Positions 19,640-31,373 of a DNA stretch of 64,000 nucleotides are shown piece by piece (within the stretch, counting starts at the first letter, position 1; every line of letters begins with the position of its first letter). The notes beneath the pieces were generated by a model. That model was not told where the DNA came from, did no database searches, and was given only the letters and a program-made list of their open reading frames with translations. The DNA is from Closterium sp. NIES-65 (lineage: Eukaryota > Streptophyta > Zygnematophyceae > Desmidiales > Closteriaceae). Location: positions 375,001 to 439,000 of the forward strand of contig CANXME010001269.1 in the NCBI GenBank assembly GCA_948144175.1, read 5' to 3'. A program made the position numbers and the translations under genes.

Positions 19640-20530
19640 CACCGGACAGGGCTGCTCGGGCGGCTCAACTGTAGGGCGGCTCGGCGGCTGGGCGGCTCGG
19701 CTGCTGGGCGGCTCGGCGGCTCTGCTGCGGGGCGGCTCGGCTGCTGGGCGGCTCGGCGGCTCGGCGGCTGGGCGGCTCGGCTGCACGGCGGCTCGGCTGG
19801 TGGGCGGCCGGGCGGCTCGGCGGCAGGGCGGCTCGGCTCCTCTGGTACAGGGCGGCGCGGCGGTCGGCGGCTCGGGCGCGCTGCTGCAGGAGGGGAGAGC
19901 GGGGGGGCCGCAACAGACGGGCAGCGGGGCCCGTTGACGTAGGGCAGCGGGGCCGGTGAGGTAGGGCGGCGGGGCCCTTGAAGTAGGGCGGCGGGGCCGC
20001 AGGTGTAGGGCGGCGGGGCCGCAGCAGACGGGCGGCGGGGCCGCAAACGTAGGGGGGCGGGGCCGCTGAAGTAGGGCGGCGGGGCCCGTTGAAGTAGGGC
20101 GGCGGGGCCGCGAAGTGGGGCGGCGGGGCCGCGAAGTGGGGCGGCGGGGCCACAGCAGACGGGCGGCGGGGCCACAGCAGACGGGCGGCGGGGCCGCTGA
20201 AGAAGGGCGGCGGGGCCGCGAAGTGGGGCGGCGGGGCCGCAGTAGACGGGCGGCGGGGCCGCTTAAGAAGGGCAGCGGGGCCGCGAAGTGGGGCGGCAGG
20301 GCCGCAGCAGACGGGCGGCGGGGCCGCTGAAGCAGGGCGGCGGGGCCGCGAAGTGAGGGCGGCGGGGCCGCAGGAGTAGGGCGGCGAGGCCGCAGTTAGG
20401 GCGGCGGGGTCGCGACGTAGGGCGGCGGGGCCGCGAATGCGGGTGGCGGGGCCACGCTAGTAGGTGGCGGGGCCGCACGAACGGGCGACGGGGCCGCTAA
20501 GGTAGGGAGGGCCGCTAGGGCGTAGGGGCC
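19640..20530 (-). repeat. GC-rich tandem repeat in the copia leader
   Basis: About 900 bases of variable 8-22 bp units built on GGCGGCGGGGCCGC and GGCGGCTCGGC, between the primer binding site and the Gag start. The related copia at 28061 has a different GC-rich array in the same position. Confidence 0.85.
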
Positions 20531-20719
20531 GCTAGGGCGGCTCGACGAGGTGAGAGCGCGACTCGGGCGGAGCGCGCTTCGGGCAGGAAAAAAAAATTCG
20601 AAATTTGGTGGGCCCTAGGCACAGTTCCCACAGGGGAACCTGCTCGATACCATGAGAAAATGAGAACGAGAATGAATGAACTATGAATGAAATGAGTACA
20701 AGTACTAACCCTAATTGGG

Positions 20720-22372
20720 TTGTACAAGTACTTAGACGATATCCTCATTTTTAGCAAGACAAGGGAGCAGCACCTCCGTGACCTGGACGCAGTGTTTAAG
20801 CGGCTGCAGGAGAACCGACTCATCACCAAGGGCTCTAAGTGCGAGTTTTTTAAGCAGGAGTTGGAGTTTTTGGGGCACGTCATCTCGCGCGACGGCATTA
20901 AAATCGACCCGGCGAAAATCAAGACCATACAGGAGTGGAAATCCCCGACGAACGTCACGGAGCTCCAGAGTTTCCTCGGATTCGTAAATTACGTCCGGAG
21001 GTTTATCCCGAATATGGCGGGGATAACCGGCCCGCTGACCGACCTACTGCACAAGGACAAGAATTTTGTGTGGGGGGAGGAGGCAGAAGCGGCGTTCCTG
21101 GAACTCAAGAATTTTCTCGTATCCCCTCCTGTGCTGCGCATCGCCGACCCATCGAAGCCGTTCGAAGTTGTAACCGACGCCTCAGATTTCGCCATCGGAG
21201 CTGTGCTCCTCCAAGATTTCGGGAACGGGCTGCAGCCGATAGCCTACGAATCACGCAAGCTGCAGGCAGCCGAACGCAACTACCCGATCCACGACAAGGA
21301 GATGCTCGCCATTATACACGCATTTAAACTATGGCGATGCTACCTGGTGGGCGCCGACGTCACTGTTCGCACGGACCACAAATCCCTACAGTACCTGCGA
21401 GCCCAACCCAACCTCAACCCACGACAGATTCGATGGCTCGACTACATGGAGAGCCATTTCACCTACCGCATCACGTACAAAAAAGGGGCTAATAACATCG
21501 CCGACGCCCTGACCCGACCGACAGTACAATCCGCTGCAGTACTCATCACCCACTCGAACCCGCTACTTACCGGACTATTCACCCACGGCTACACGACAGA
21601 CCCCTTCTTCACAACGGGAAACCATCAGCAGACTACGACGCAGAAAGGGGACTATTACCTAAAAGCCGGAACCGACCGGATTTGGGTTCCCGCTTACCGT
21701 CTGCTGCGTGAGCTTCTCATCCAGGAGATACATGATTCAAACCTCTCCGGACATTTCGGGGTCGATAAGACACGGAAACTACTGCACCGTCACTATTACT
21801 GGCCTGATTCCTCTAACGACGTGCAGCGCTATGTGTCCTCATGCAGGGTGTGCCAAGCAATGAAGTCAACACGTCAGCGACCAGCTGGATTGCTGCAACC
21901 CCTCGAGCCACCCGAACGACCGTGGCAACAAGTGACGATGGATTTTGTCACGGGGATGCCAGTTGGGCCGACAGGCAACGACGCTGTTCTCGTCGTCGTC
22001 GACCGCTTCACGAAAATGGCGCACTTTGCACCATGCCGAACGACAATCACAGCCGAAGAAACTGCGCGACTTTTCATATCGACGGTCGTGCGACTGCACG
22101 GCATCCCTTCAGGGATCATCAGCGACCGCGACCCAAAATTCACATCCAAATTCTGGAAGGAGACATGGGCGCAATACGGCACGAAGCTACAGTTCTCATC
22201 GGCTTACCACCCGCAGACCGACGGTCAAACAGAGCGGACCAACCAGACCATGGAGCAGTTAATCAGGACAAACTGCCCGACCCTGCCCGCTGGGAAGACT
22301 CGCTCGCAATGCTGGAATTCGCTTTCAACAACGCACCATCCAGCACGACTAATCACTCCCCATTTTTCCTGA
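20720..22372 (+). pseudogene. Gypsy Pol: partial RT, RNase H, integrase
   Basis: Starts within the RT catalytic motif (YLDDILIFSK). It continues through the RT thumb and connection, RNase H (VTDASDFAIGAVL, NYPIHDKEML), the integrase zinc region (HFGVDKTRKLLHRHYYWP, CRVCQAMKS) and the integrase core (DFVTGMP, SDRDPKFTSKFW, YHPQTDGQTERTNQ). A frameshift near 22265-22290 moves the rest of integrase to the next frame. Confidence 0.9.
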
Positions 22373-22998
22373 ATTATGGGATGGACCCGGCGGTTCCGAC
22401 GACAACTACACTCGACAATCCGGTACCGCGTTCCCAGACTTTCGTGACGGAACTCCAGGAAGTCTGCGAAAAAGCCGCCGACGCAATTCGCAAAGCGAAT
22501 ATTACTTCCCGCAAATACACCAACCTTCTTCGCCGGGAACTCGTCTTGACTACTGGGCAACTAGTCCTCCTCGACACGAAAAACCTGAACCTGCCCGGCC
22601 CTGCAAAACTTCGGCCACGATTTTGCGGACCGTTCAAAATCCTCAAGATGGTGACACTTGTCACCGCGAAGCTGTTGCTACCCGACGATTGGCGTATACA
22701 TGACGCGTTCCACATCAGCCTTCTTCGGAAGTTCGTGCCTACCACGACCGACATCGCACGTCAGCAAGCGGCCCCGGCAGCTCGCCCCGTCCCGGAGCCA
22801 ACACTTGACCCTTCCAAGATTCTCGCTCATCGGGTCCGCCTTGACGCCGCTGGACGCCACGTGGAATTCTTAATTCGCTGGACCGACCGCACCAGTGAGG
22901 ACGACACGTGGGTGCCATCCGCTTCAATGGACGCCTCGACACTTGTTGGTGATTATCTGGCGCGACGGCGTGTTTCGGCCATTGACTACCTTTCTTAA
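22275..22998 (+). pseudogene. Gypsy integrase C-terminus and chromodomain, shifted frame
   Basis: Continues Pol after the frameshift: WEDSLAMLEFAFNN, then the GPY/F-like region (LRPRFCGPFKILK) and a C-terminal chromodomain-like segment (FLIRWTDRTSEDDTWVP). The chromodomain places the element among the chromoviruses. It ends at a stop just before the G-rich polypurine tract. Confidence 0.85.
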
Positions 22999-23022
22999 GG
23001 GGGGGGGGGGGGGGGGGGGTGG

Positions 23023-23299
23023 TGTAAGGAATTTTCCCGAATTCCTTATCGGGGTTGACTGCTTCGCGTACAACCCGATTTTCGGAGTTCGCACGTTCGG
23101 CCGATTTCAACGCAGTCGAGGCTCCTCACGTCGCCTTCGGCTTTCCCATCGCCAAACCTGCACCCAACCTCGCTCGTCCGAGGTTTCCTCCTAGCTAGAG
23201 TAGTCCTACATTAGTCTGTGCATTCATTGTATTCGCAGTTGATTCAGTCACAGCTTCGTTATTCGTTTACCTGCGCACTCTCTTTTACAACTCATAACA
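23023..23299 (+). repeat. 3' LTR of the gypsy element
   Basis: A 277-bp LTR with TG...CA ends. It starts TGTAAGGAATTTTCCCG, identical to the 5' remnant at 16260, and ends CTCATAACA before the target duplication CCAGC. Confidence 0.85.
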
Positions 23300-23304
23300 C
23301 CAGC

Positions 23305-23925
23305 GTAGCATACTGCATACATTCCTACTCGAGCTCTATTAAAACCCGGGGTCAGCATGGTAAATTATCAAGTTATGTGGACTTGAAATAGGCTGCATGC
23401 GAGAATGGCGAAACCTATTTCGGTTGGCTGCCTTTAGCGAGAACAAGTATCCTCCGCGAATCCCACCAACCCAAAGCGACAAATGTGTCGCACACCTCCT
23501 CTCTTGCATCGAGCATGGAAAGTGTGGCTCAATCGAAGTCTCCTCACCACTGAATCAGCTCGATGCTAACGGGAAATAAAAAAACAGAGCAAGCAACGCA
23601 CGTGCTGGGTATCAACGCCACCTACTCAACGCCACAACAGAAACGTGTTCGAGACGATCCTTACCCCATATTACTAGCTTACCGACTATTGCAGGAGCTG
23701 GCAACAGCAAAGTGTAGGAACGTGCAAGCACGGACGCTTGTACGGGAAAAAGTCCGTGACGACAGATTGGAGACTACGGTTACCTAGGCACAAACAAGAA
23801 ACCGGGAGTGTATTGGAGTCGTTGTGTCTAGCCAGGGGGGAAGAAACCGGCGGAGATTCGGCTCTCGCACCAAGCGCCGAGCAGCACCCGCTCGTCGCAT
23901 TTAGGTGCTCGCGTTCTGTGCGACG
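23305..23925. other. Non-genic sequence after the gypsy element
   Basis: I see no conserved protein here. Short frames have no recognisable domain. The sequence leads into a series of minisatellites. Confidence 0.3.
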
Positions 23926-24115
23926 CGGAGCCCGCATTCCTCGCGACGCGGAGCCCTCATTCCTCGCGACGCGGATCCCGCATTTCAGGCGGATTGGAGC
24001 CCGCCTTTCAGTCGACGCGGAGCCCGCCTTCCAGGCGACGCGGAGCCCGCGTTCCAAGCGACGCGTGGCCCGCATTCCAGGCGACGAGAAGCGCGCGCTC
24101 CAGGTGACCGGGCTA
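23926..24115 (+). repeat. Minisatellite, about 21-22 bp unit
   Basis: Degenerate tandem units built on CGACGCGGAGCCCGCATTCC, about eight copies, with substitutions and small length changes. Confidence 0.75.
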
Positions 24116-24239
24116 CGACCACCGCGCGCACAACTAAGGCAGATACTGCGTAATGACGGGGAGCAAGGGGCAGCACACGCCCCTGCGGGTCGCTCGAGAG
24201 GAGAGCCCAGGTGAGTGCCCTATTCCCTGCTATTCGACT

Positions 24240-24715
24240 ACAGTACAGCGACAATGGTCGCTGCTGCCTTGGGGGTCCTATCACGCTCACGTTTCACGAG
24301 GCAAAGGCAGCAGCAACCATCAACACCGGGTGCTGCTGCCTTGGGGGTCCTATCACACTCACGTGTCACGAGGCAAAGGTAGCAGCAACCTTCAACAATG
24401 GTTAGTGCTGCATTGAGGGCCCTATCACGCTCACATGTCACAAGGAAAACGCAGCAACAACCTTCAACAACGGTTGCTGCTGCCTCGGGGGTCCTATCAC
24501 GCTCACATGTCACAAGGCAAAGGCAGCAGCAACCTTCAACAACGGTTGCTCCTGCCTTGGGCCTGCTGTCACCACAATGCACCCACCTGTGCTGTGCTGT
24601 CTCAAGGCAGCAGCAACATTGGTTGCTGCTGCATTGGGCCTGCTGTTACCACAATGCACGCACCTGTGCCATGCCCTTCCCTGTCCTGACACGCACAGCC
24701 TTTCCCTTCTCCATC
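24240..24715 (+). repeat. Tandem repeats of about 70 bp
   Basis: About four copies of a unit containing GGGGTCCTATCACGCTCAC and AAGGCAGCAGCAACC, then two copies of a related unit with CACCACAATGCAC and CACCTGTGC. No coding function is apparent. Confidence 0.75.
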
Positions 24716-24719
24716 TAAA

Positions 24720-25310
24720 CATGCCATGCTATACCAGGAGAGGCCCTGCCCTGCCCTGTCATGCTCTGGCTTGCCCTGTCATGCCCTTCCCTGCCCTGCC
24801 CTGCCCGGCCCTGCCCGGCCCTGCCCTGCCCTGTCCTACCCTTATTTGCTACCAATAAGCATGCCATGCCATGCCCCTCCCTGTCCTGCCCCGCACCGCC
24901 TTTCCCTCTGCCCTCTAAACAGGCCATGCCACACCAGGAGTTGCCCTGCTCTGCCCTGCCCTGCCCTGCCCTGACCTGCCCTGCCCTGTCCTGCCCTGCC
25001 CTGTCCTGCCCTGTCCTGCCCTGCCCTGACGTGCCCTGTCCTGCCCTGCAATGCCATGTCCTGCCTTGTCCTGCACCGCCCCGCCATTGTCTGCACCCTC
25101 TATGCATGCCATGCCATGACTAGAGGGGCCATGCATGCCCTGCTTTGTCATGGCCTGCCCCGCCCTGGTCTGCTCCTTCTGCGACATGCCATGCCATGCC
25201 ATGCCCTGCCCTGCCCTGCCATGGTTCTCCCCTGTCATGCCCCGCTCCGCCCTTCTCCCTTCCCCACTCCAGGCATACCCTACCCTTGCCCTGACCCGCC
25301 TTGCTCTGCG
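24720..25310 (+). repeat. CCTGC-based degenerate minisatellite
   Basis: About 600 bases dominated by CCCTGCCCTG and CATGCCATGCC motifs. It abuts the broken 3' end of the minus-strand copia, so it may have formed at a deletion or rearrangement point. Confidence 0.8.
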
Positions 25311-25369
25311 GATGAGATTCTCTCTCTGCTACTGTTAGCCAGGCAACGAAGGCTGCGAATGCCATGTCG

Positions 25370-26535
25370 CGGCTAGGGAGGTTTAGGTGCCAGACGTAAC
25401 GAGAGGTGGCGTCAATGAAGGTGATCGTGTAGTTGTATGTTACTTGTCCTGGTTCCCGATTGAACATGATGTCGCTATACACCTTTTCGATTGGTGCGTA
25501 CGCAGGAGCGCTCGGGTTGTGATGAGGCGCGAACGGTCGATGTGGTAAGTCACCTTCAGGGCAGGTGAAGCACGTTCCGCGTACACGTTGAAGTTCTCGT
25601 CCGTCGGTCAGTAGGAGTGAGTCCTTGTTGAGTACTCCTGCTCTTATTGTATTGTTTAATACTGTGTTGCCTAGATGTCCCATCCTTGCGTGCCACGTGC
25701 TTTCGTCGGCGCGATGTTCGGGTGATCGTCGGTACATGTCGGAGTTGGAGTAGAAGGTGGCGATGAAGTTGGCGCTACGATGAATTTCTCGTGGTGCTGG
25801 GTGTAGTTGTTGCGCTGGTATCGGTGGTGTGTCGTCAATGAGGAGCGGTGTCGTTGAAGGACCAGCAATTGGTGTTGACGTTCCTGCTGCTGCCGTTGAT
25901 GGTTCTGCTACTGCTGATGTTGTCTCAGCTGCTGCCGACGTTGTCTCTGCTGCTGCCGATGTTGTCTCTGTTGCTGCCGATGTTCTCTCTGCTGCTGCCG
26001 ACGTTGTCTCTGCTGCTGCTGATGTTGTCTGAATTGTTGCTAACGCCCTTGTTCTTTCTACTTCAGGGATGGTGTGTGAATACCAGAAGCCTTCTGGATT
26101 GAAGTCTGGATCAAGGTCTGGAGGGTGCGTCCAGACGGTGAAGTTAACGATGGCGTCGCTGTCGGCGGTGCCAAGGTCAGGAACGAAATCAAGAACGAAG
26201 ACGTTGTTCTTGAGGACCGCCTTGCTGATGTAGAGACCTCCTCTCCCGTGATACAGCTTGAATTCTTGGGTGGTGCTGTCTGCTTCGAGGTGAATCCCCT
26301 TCGCCATCAGCTGACTGACGCTTAGTAAGTTGTAGCCGAGTCCTTCGGCGATTAGTACCTTTGACATCCGCAGTACAACGTTTGTTTCCCTTGACTGAAG
26401 TTGAACTATGCCTTGTCGTCGTGTTCGCAGGTTCTGATTGTTGGCGACTGTAAGGACAACTTTGCGTTGAAGCTGGTGTTCTCGTTGAACGAAGCATCCT
26501 GAAGAGCACATGTGTTGTCCGCAACAACTGTCCAA
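25370..26535 (-). pseudogene. Copia protease-integrase fragment (decayed element)
   Basis: Contains a protease remnant, LGYNLLSVSQLMAKGIHL, a tandem TTSAAAE repeat of about seven units (residues about 165-215), the pre-integrase HxxxH/CxxC segment and the first integrase strand. It then breaks down into minisatellite sequence. Confidence 0.75.
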
Positions 26536-27224
26536 GAACCATGTGTCCTTTCCGGATGGTTCGCTTTGGGCGATGGCGACGTATGTCGGGTTCGGCTGAA
26601 GTGACTCGCGGCGGGGTGTGGTTTCGTCGAGTTGTTTACGGTGAGTAGTGTGGTGGTGACTCGGTGATGCAGGAGTCTATCAGCTTTGTCATGCAGCTGA
26701 AGATGTTTCTTACTCCTTGTGCAGGTTGTCCTGTTGAAGCTTGAATCTGAGCCGTAGGGTTTACTTGCGTTGAGGCGATTTGGTTGCTTGAAGGTCGAAG
26801 TTGCCGCTGTGGCTTTGTTAACTGTTGACGATTTGGGCAGTGCGTGCGCGGGTGTCATGAAGTTTTACAGATGTGGCAGAACGGAGGGACTGGCTTCGGT
26901 TGTTGCTGCCGGTTGTTGTTGTTGTTGTTGTAGCGTCGCTGTGTGTGCAACGCGAATTCCGGTACTGATGTTTTCTTTCTGTGTCGTTCTTCTTGCAGGT
27001 CCATGTCTTACTGCTCGGCGTGGATTTCGGCGCAGAGCGCTGCTTCGGAGATTCTTCCGTGAGCTCGGACAATGGCCTTTGTGGCACGCCATTGAGGACC
27101 GAGGCCGCCGATGATGAGTGTCACGAAGGCGTCTTCAGAGATCGACCCTCCGCATCGAAGAAGCTTGTCGCGCAACTCGCGACATCGACTGATATACGCC
27201 ATTCTTTTTTCCCCTGGTTTCATT

Positions 27225-27989
27225 TCAACCGTTGTCAGTTGCGCCATTAACCGACTTTGACTTGTCTGTTGCTTGATACAGGCTCTTCAGGTGGTTGTAC
27301 GCGAGCTCCGCGGAGTTACCGTAACCTCGGTAAGTCCTTATGTTCTGCTGTTGAGTCGGGGTGATGTTCCTCAGTAGGATCGTGTACGCCATCATTGACT
27401 GATAGGTGTACTGCTGCTTCTCGTACTGTGTGCCGTTTACTGGGTATGGCAGGGACCCGTCGAAGAACCAGAGTATCTGCGCGCCTTCCATCATCAGCTC
27501 AATCTCGAACGACCAGGTGAAGAAGTCCTTTCCATCGAAATGTCTTGACGTCTGCATCTTCAGAACGTGTGCGAACTGCGACTGAACTTGTAATGCGTCC
27601 AGTGGTTTTTCTTGTCCAGGTGAGAGCTGTGGGTGTGGCATGAAGCTGATGGACCCGCGCTCGTATGGAGCAAAGGTAGGCTGATGTTGCTGATTTCGTC
27701 GTGCATACGATGAGCCGTCGAGACTCATGGGTGTTGCTCCGTTGTTGTTGCTGTTGTGTGACTGCGCAGGTGCCGATTGCTGGTGTTGCTCGTAGAAGGA
27801 CATGAAGGAGAAGAACTTCTCCATCATGCTTTGGTCGAAGTCTGTAGGTTGATTCGTGGGAGTCTCAGTAGATGTTGTTCTGGAACTTGTTGCGGTGCCC
27901 TCCTCTGTTTGTACGCCAGAGGAAGGAGGTGGAGTACGAGTAGTGCTCTGGGAGCCGTTGGAGTTGCTCCTTTCCTTTTGTGTAGCCAT
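27225..27989 (-). pseudogene. Copia Gag (decayed element)
   Basis: Gln/Ser-rich N-terminus, then DFDQSMMEKFFSFM and a central Gag segment (HFDGKDFFTWSFEIELMMEGAQIL). The frame ends at 27225 and coding similarity continues in a neighbouring frame (27008-27247). The upstream Met at 28040 lies within the leader, so 27989 is the likelier start. Confidence 0.7.
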
Positions 27990-28060
27990 GCTGATTGGTA
28001 CTGTTGGTATATAAGTTGAATTCCCCCTGATAGCTCTCATACCATGTTGGGCTGAAAAAG

Positions 28061-28177
28061 TGTCAAATATTATAGCCTGTAGTGGGTTGGGCTATATGGG
28101 GTACAACTAGTTAGGGTTAGGTTATGTACCCCAATTCTGTCAATACAACGCATTCCGCTGTAGTTCTCATTTTGACA
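28061..28177 (+). repeat. 5' LTR of the copia element
   Basis: TG...CA ends (TGTCAAATATTATAGCC ... CATTTTGACA). It is 117 bp and matches the 3' LTR except for one T/C difference near its end. Confidence 0.92.
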
Positions 28178-28259
28178 TGGTATCAGCAGTAGGTTAGCGC
28201 TCCTAGTCCTAGGCCCGCCCTTCCCTACCACTAGGGTTACCACTGCGCCCTGCCAGCCC

Positions 28260-28770
28260 GCCAGCGCCCTACCCCACGCCCCAGCCGGCGCGCCCCTCCC
28301 CTCCCCGCCCTTAGCCAGCGCGCCAGCAGCCAGCGCGCCAGCCAGCCAGCGCGCCAGCCAGCCAGCGCGCCAGCCAGCCAGCCAGCGCGCCAGCCAGCCA
28401 GCGCGCCAGCAGCCTGCGCGCCAGCCAGCCAGCCAGCGCGCCAGCAGCCAGCGCGCCAGCCAGCCAGTGCGCCAGCCCGCCAGCGCGCCAGCCAGCCAGC
28501 GCGCCAGCGCGCCAGCCAGCCTGCGCGCCAGCCCGCTTGCACGCCAGCCCGCCAGCGCGCCCGCCAGCGGGCGCACCAGCGAGCCCGCGGGCTCGCCTAC
28601 CAGCGCGCCCGCCAGCGAGCTCGCCAGCGCGCCCGCCAGCACGCACGCCAGCGCGCCCGCTAGCGCGCCCGCCAGCGCGCCACGCCAGTGGGCCCCGCCA
28701 GCGCGCACGCCAGCGCGCGCCCTGCTTAGCCGCCCGCCAGCGCGCCGCGCCCGCGCGCCACGCCAGCCAG
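28260..28770 (+). repeat. GCCAGCGCGCCAGC tandem repeat in the copia leader
   Basis: About 500 bases of GCCAGC / GCGCGCCAGC units between the primer site and Gag. It occupies the same position as the GGCGGCGGGGCCGC array of the copia at 16310-20719. Six-frame translation gives Ala/Arg/Pro low complexity only. Confidence 0.9.
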
Positions 28771-28893
28771 CGTGCGCCCCGCCGCCCCGCGCCCAGCCAG
28801 TGCGCGCCTCGTCTGCGCGCACCCGCCTCGCACTCAGCTCCCTCTCCTCCTCCTCTCGCGGCTGGCGGCCGCTATCACTTGTCCTCGCCCCTC

Positions 28894-31373
28894 ATGGCGA
28901 CGTCTCGCGTGCTCCGTTTCGACCCTGAGGGGCGTGCGATCGACTTTAGTACCTGGCTGACGCAGGCCCAGCGCCACCTTAGGAGCCAGCGCCAGGATGG
29001 CGGGCACCTGTTTGCGCATGCGTCCGGTGCTCTGCCCGCCCCGCGCCGCAGCCTTCACCACTGCCCACTTCCCCACCGCCTACTTCCGAGCAGGAGGCTG
29101 AGTACCAGCGCCGGTTCCTTGCTCGTGACGTGTGGGAGTCTCGTGACGCTGCTGCCTGCCTCGCCCTGACCGACCTTCTCCCGCCAACTGAGGCTGTCCA
29201 CTTCACTCAGGTCGAGTCTGCTGCAGACCTTTACACTGCTATTGTTGCTCGCTACTCCACTCCCTCCTCTGCCTCCCTCAGCCGCCTCCTCGTCCCCTTT
29301 ATCTACCCTGACCTCGCCTCCTTTGAGACTGTCGCTGACCTCGCTACCCACCTGCGCTCCCTTGAAGCTAGCCTCAAGGCCGCTTGCACTGAGGAACAGC
29401 TTGCCCTTGCACCCCCCCCCATGTGGCTCACTATTCACTGGTTAGTCACTCGCCTCCCTGACCGTCTAGCCACAGCCCGCGACGCGCTTCTCCTGAAGCA
29501 CCCCACTGAGCTTACTATCGATCTTCTTGAGACCGCTCTCTCGAAGATCGAGAGTAACCTCCTCGCTGTTGCCTCCGCCTCTTCCGCGCCTCCTCCTCGT
29601 CTCTTTGAGGGGTGTGCGGTACCACAGCTTCCCACCTTCACTGCCTCGCTTGCCTCTGCCGCGTCTTCTGCCTCTGAGGAGACGGCGGCCGTTTCTGTCT
29701 CTGGCGGACAGAAACGTGGCAAGTCTGGCAAGAAGGGAGGGAAGGGCGGCGGGGATTCTGGGGGTGTTGCGGGTGGCGGCGGTGGCGGTAGTACTAGTGG
29801 CGGGGGTGGCGGCGGGGGTGACTCGGGACCTGACGGCTCTCCTCTAGACGGTGGTGAGGGGTTTTCGCAGCAGCAGCAGCAGACTCCTCCGCAGCTGCCA
29901 CCGCCTGGACAGCAGCAGCGGCAGGGACAGCAGCAGCAGCGCCAGGGCCAACAGCAGCGTCCGCCTCAGCAGCAGCTCCAGCAGTGGGGCACTCTGCAGC
30001 AGTGGGGCACTCATCAGCAGTGGGGCCCTTCGCAGCAGTGGGCCCCCCCGCAGCAGTGGAGACCTACGGGCCCCCCGAGCACTGGGCGCAGTGGTGCCCC
30101 TTCTAGTCGGGGACCCCGCTCGGCCGGCCGCGACGTTGGTCCCTGTGAGTACTGGATCCTGACGGGTCCGCACAGGGGCACGTACTGCGGCCGCCCTGAC
30201 CACTCTGCTGCACGCTGCTTCAGCCGTCTTGACGACCTGTACGTCCTGCACCACGGTCCCTCCGCTCCCCCGCCACCGCGCTGGGGACCACTCCTTGCTC
30301 GTGGTGTTGCTGTGTTTGATATGTCTATGGATGATGCTAGGTCTTATGCCATGTATGCTGATGTTGACTATAGTGCTGTCGGATCTGTTTACTTGCCTGT
30401 ACCTAGCGTAGGATCTTTGCCTGTTGCTAGAGTAGGTGCTGGTGTAGGATCCTGTCTAGCTACTAGTACAGGTGCTCCCTCGGCGGACGCGTCGCTCTCC
30501 TTCACACTGGACTCCGGAGCGACGCAGTGCTTCTTCCGCGACAGCACGACTCTTACTCCACTCTCGGCGCCGGTTTCTGTAGCACTGGCCGATCCCTCTT
30601 CGGGACCGGTCATTGCGACTCACGCCACTACCCTCCCGTGCCCAGCTGCCCCTTCCGGTTCTCTGACCAGCCTCCACGTTCCTACTTTCTCTAGGAACCT
30701 GGTTGGTGTGGCTCCTCTGGCGAGACAGCACGTCGGGGTCTGGTTTGAGCCTTCGGGTGACACTGTAGTCTGTGTGGACGGTGACACGTACGCCCCTCTG
30801 GCCACTTTTCGTCAGGAGCCGGGCTCTGGTCTGTACACCCTCCACACCGACACCCGTCCGGTTCCCCCGTCCCACCAGGTAGCCAGGTCCAGTCAGGTAG
30901 CTGTGCCAGGTCTAGTGGCTGCGTCGTACTCGTGTCGGTCGCTGTCCCACCCTGCCCTCCTCTGGCACCACCGCCTTGGTCACCCGTCCCTCTCTCGTCT
31001 CCGCGCTATGTCCAGTCAGCGTCTTGTCTTAGGCCTCCCCCGCGACCTCCCGCCGCTCCCGCCGTCCCCCGCTCCTCCGTGCGGTCCTTGTGTCCAGGGT
31101 CGGCTGCGCGCCACTCCTCACTCCTCCTCCCTTCGTCCAGCCTCCGAGCCCTTTGAGACACTCCACTTAGATGTCTGGGGCCCCGCTCCCCGGCTTGGAC
31201 CTGAGCGAGAGCGCTTCTTCCTAGTGGTCGTTGACGACTACTCTCGGTACACCACCGTGTTCCCTTTGGCGAAGAAGTCCGACGTGACTTCTTACGCTGA
31301 TCCAGTGGCTGCTCGCCACCGAGAGTACTCGTCGTCGTCGTGTCAGTTGTCTCCACTCCGACCGTGGGGGTGA
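28894..31373 (+). pseudogene. Copia Gag, protease and integrase start, two frames
   Basis: Gag starts at 28894 (MATSRVLRFDPEGRAIDF). A frame change near 29040 leads to the frame read from 29130 (DVWESRDAAACLALTDLL). After the Gag core come a Gly/Gln-rich linker and a Cys/His segment (CGRPDHSAARC), then protease (LDSGATQCFF), the pre-integrase zinc motif (LLWHHRLGHPS, CGPCVQG) and the integrase start (HLDVWGPA, VVDDYSRYTTVF). Another frame change near 31290 interrupts integrase before HSDRGG. Confidence 0.85.

Larger units (their letters stand above)
16310..20719 (-). mobile_element. Ty1/copia fragment inside the gypsy element, truncated at both ends
   Basis: Minus-strand copia. From its 5' side: an LTR remnant (about 20653-20719), primer site TGGTATCGAGCA (20641-20652), a GC-rich repeat leader, Gag-protease, integrase and the start of the linker before RT. 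RT, RNase H and the 3' LTR are absent because the sequence stops at about 16310 against the gypsy LTR. The LTR remnant resembles the LTR end of the copia at 28061, sharing TTAGGGTTAG and TTCTCATTTT, so the two are related. Confidence 0.8.
16260..23299 (+). mobile_element. Ty3/gypsy element with chromodomain, 5' half replaced
   Basis: The element is bounded by the 5-bp target duplication CCAGC (16255-16259 and 23300-23304). It begins with TGTAAGGAATTTTCCCG at 16260 and its 3' LTR (23023-23299, 277 bp, TG...CA) begins with the same sequence. Only the first 50 or so bases of the 5' LTR remain; they join directly to an antisense copia fragment (about 16310-20719). The gypsy coding region resumes inside reverse transcriptase at YLDDILIFSK. 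The 5' LTR remainder, primer site, gag, protease and most of RT are missing. A run of about 20 G immediately before the 3' LTR is the likely polypurine tract. Confidence 0.85.
25370..28048 (-). mobile_element. Decayed Ty1/copia element, host of a younger copia insertion
   Basis: Minus-strand copia from a different lineage than its neighbours. The primer site TGGTATGAGAGC lies at about 28036-28047. Gag begins MATQKERSNS (27989) and continues to about 27225, then in another frame at 27008-27247 (KRMAYISRCRELRDKLL). Protease is degenerate (DSCCGQHMC where DSG is expected). The integrase zinc region (TWHARMGHLGN, CFTCPEGD) and integrase start (YNYTITFIDATSRYVWH) are present. It stops within integrase at about 25370 and loses RT and the 3' LTR. 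The copia at 28061 is inserted in its 5' LTR, so more of that LTR should lie after 35226. Confidence 0.8.

Noticed and set aside
28311..28822. Arg/Ala/Trp-rich open frames on the minus strand
   Set aside because: They read the GCCAGCGCGC repeat in the leader of a plus-strand copia element.
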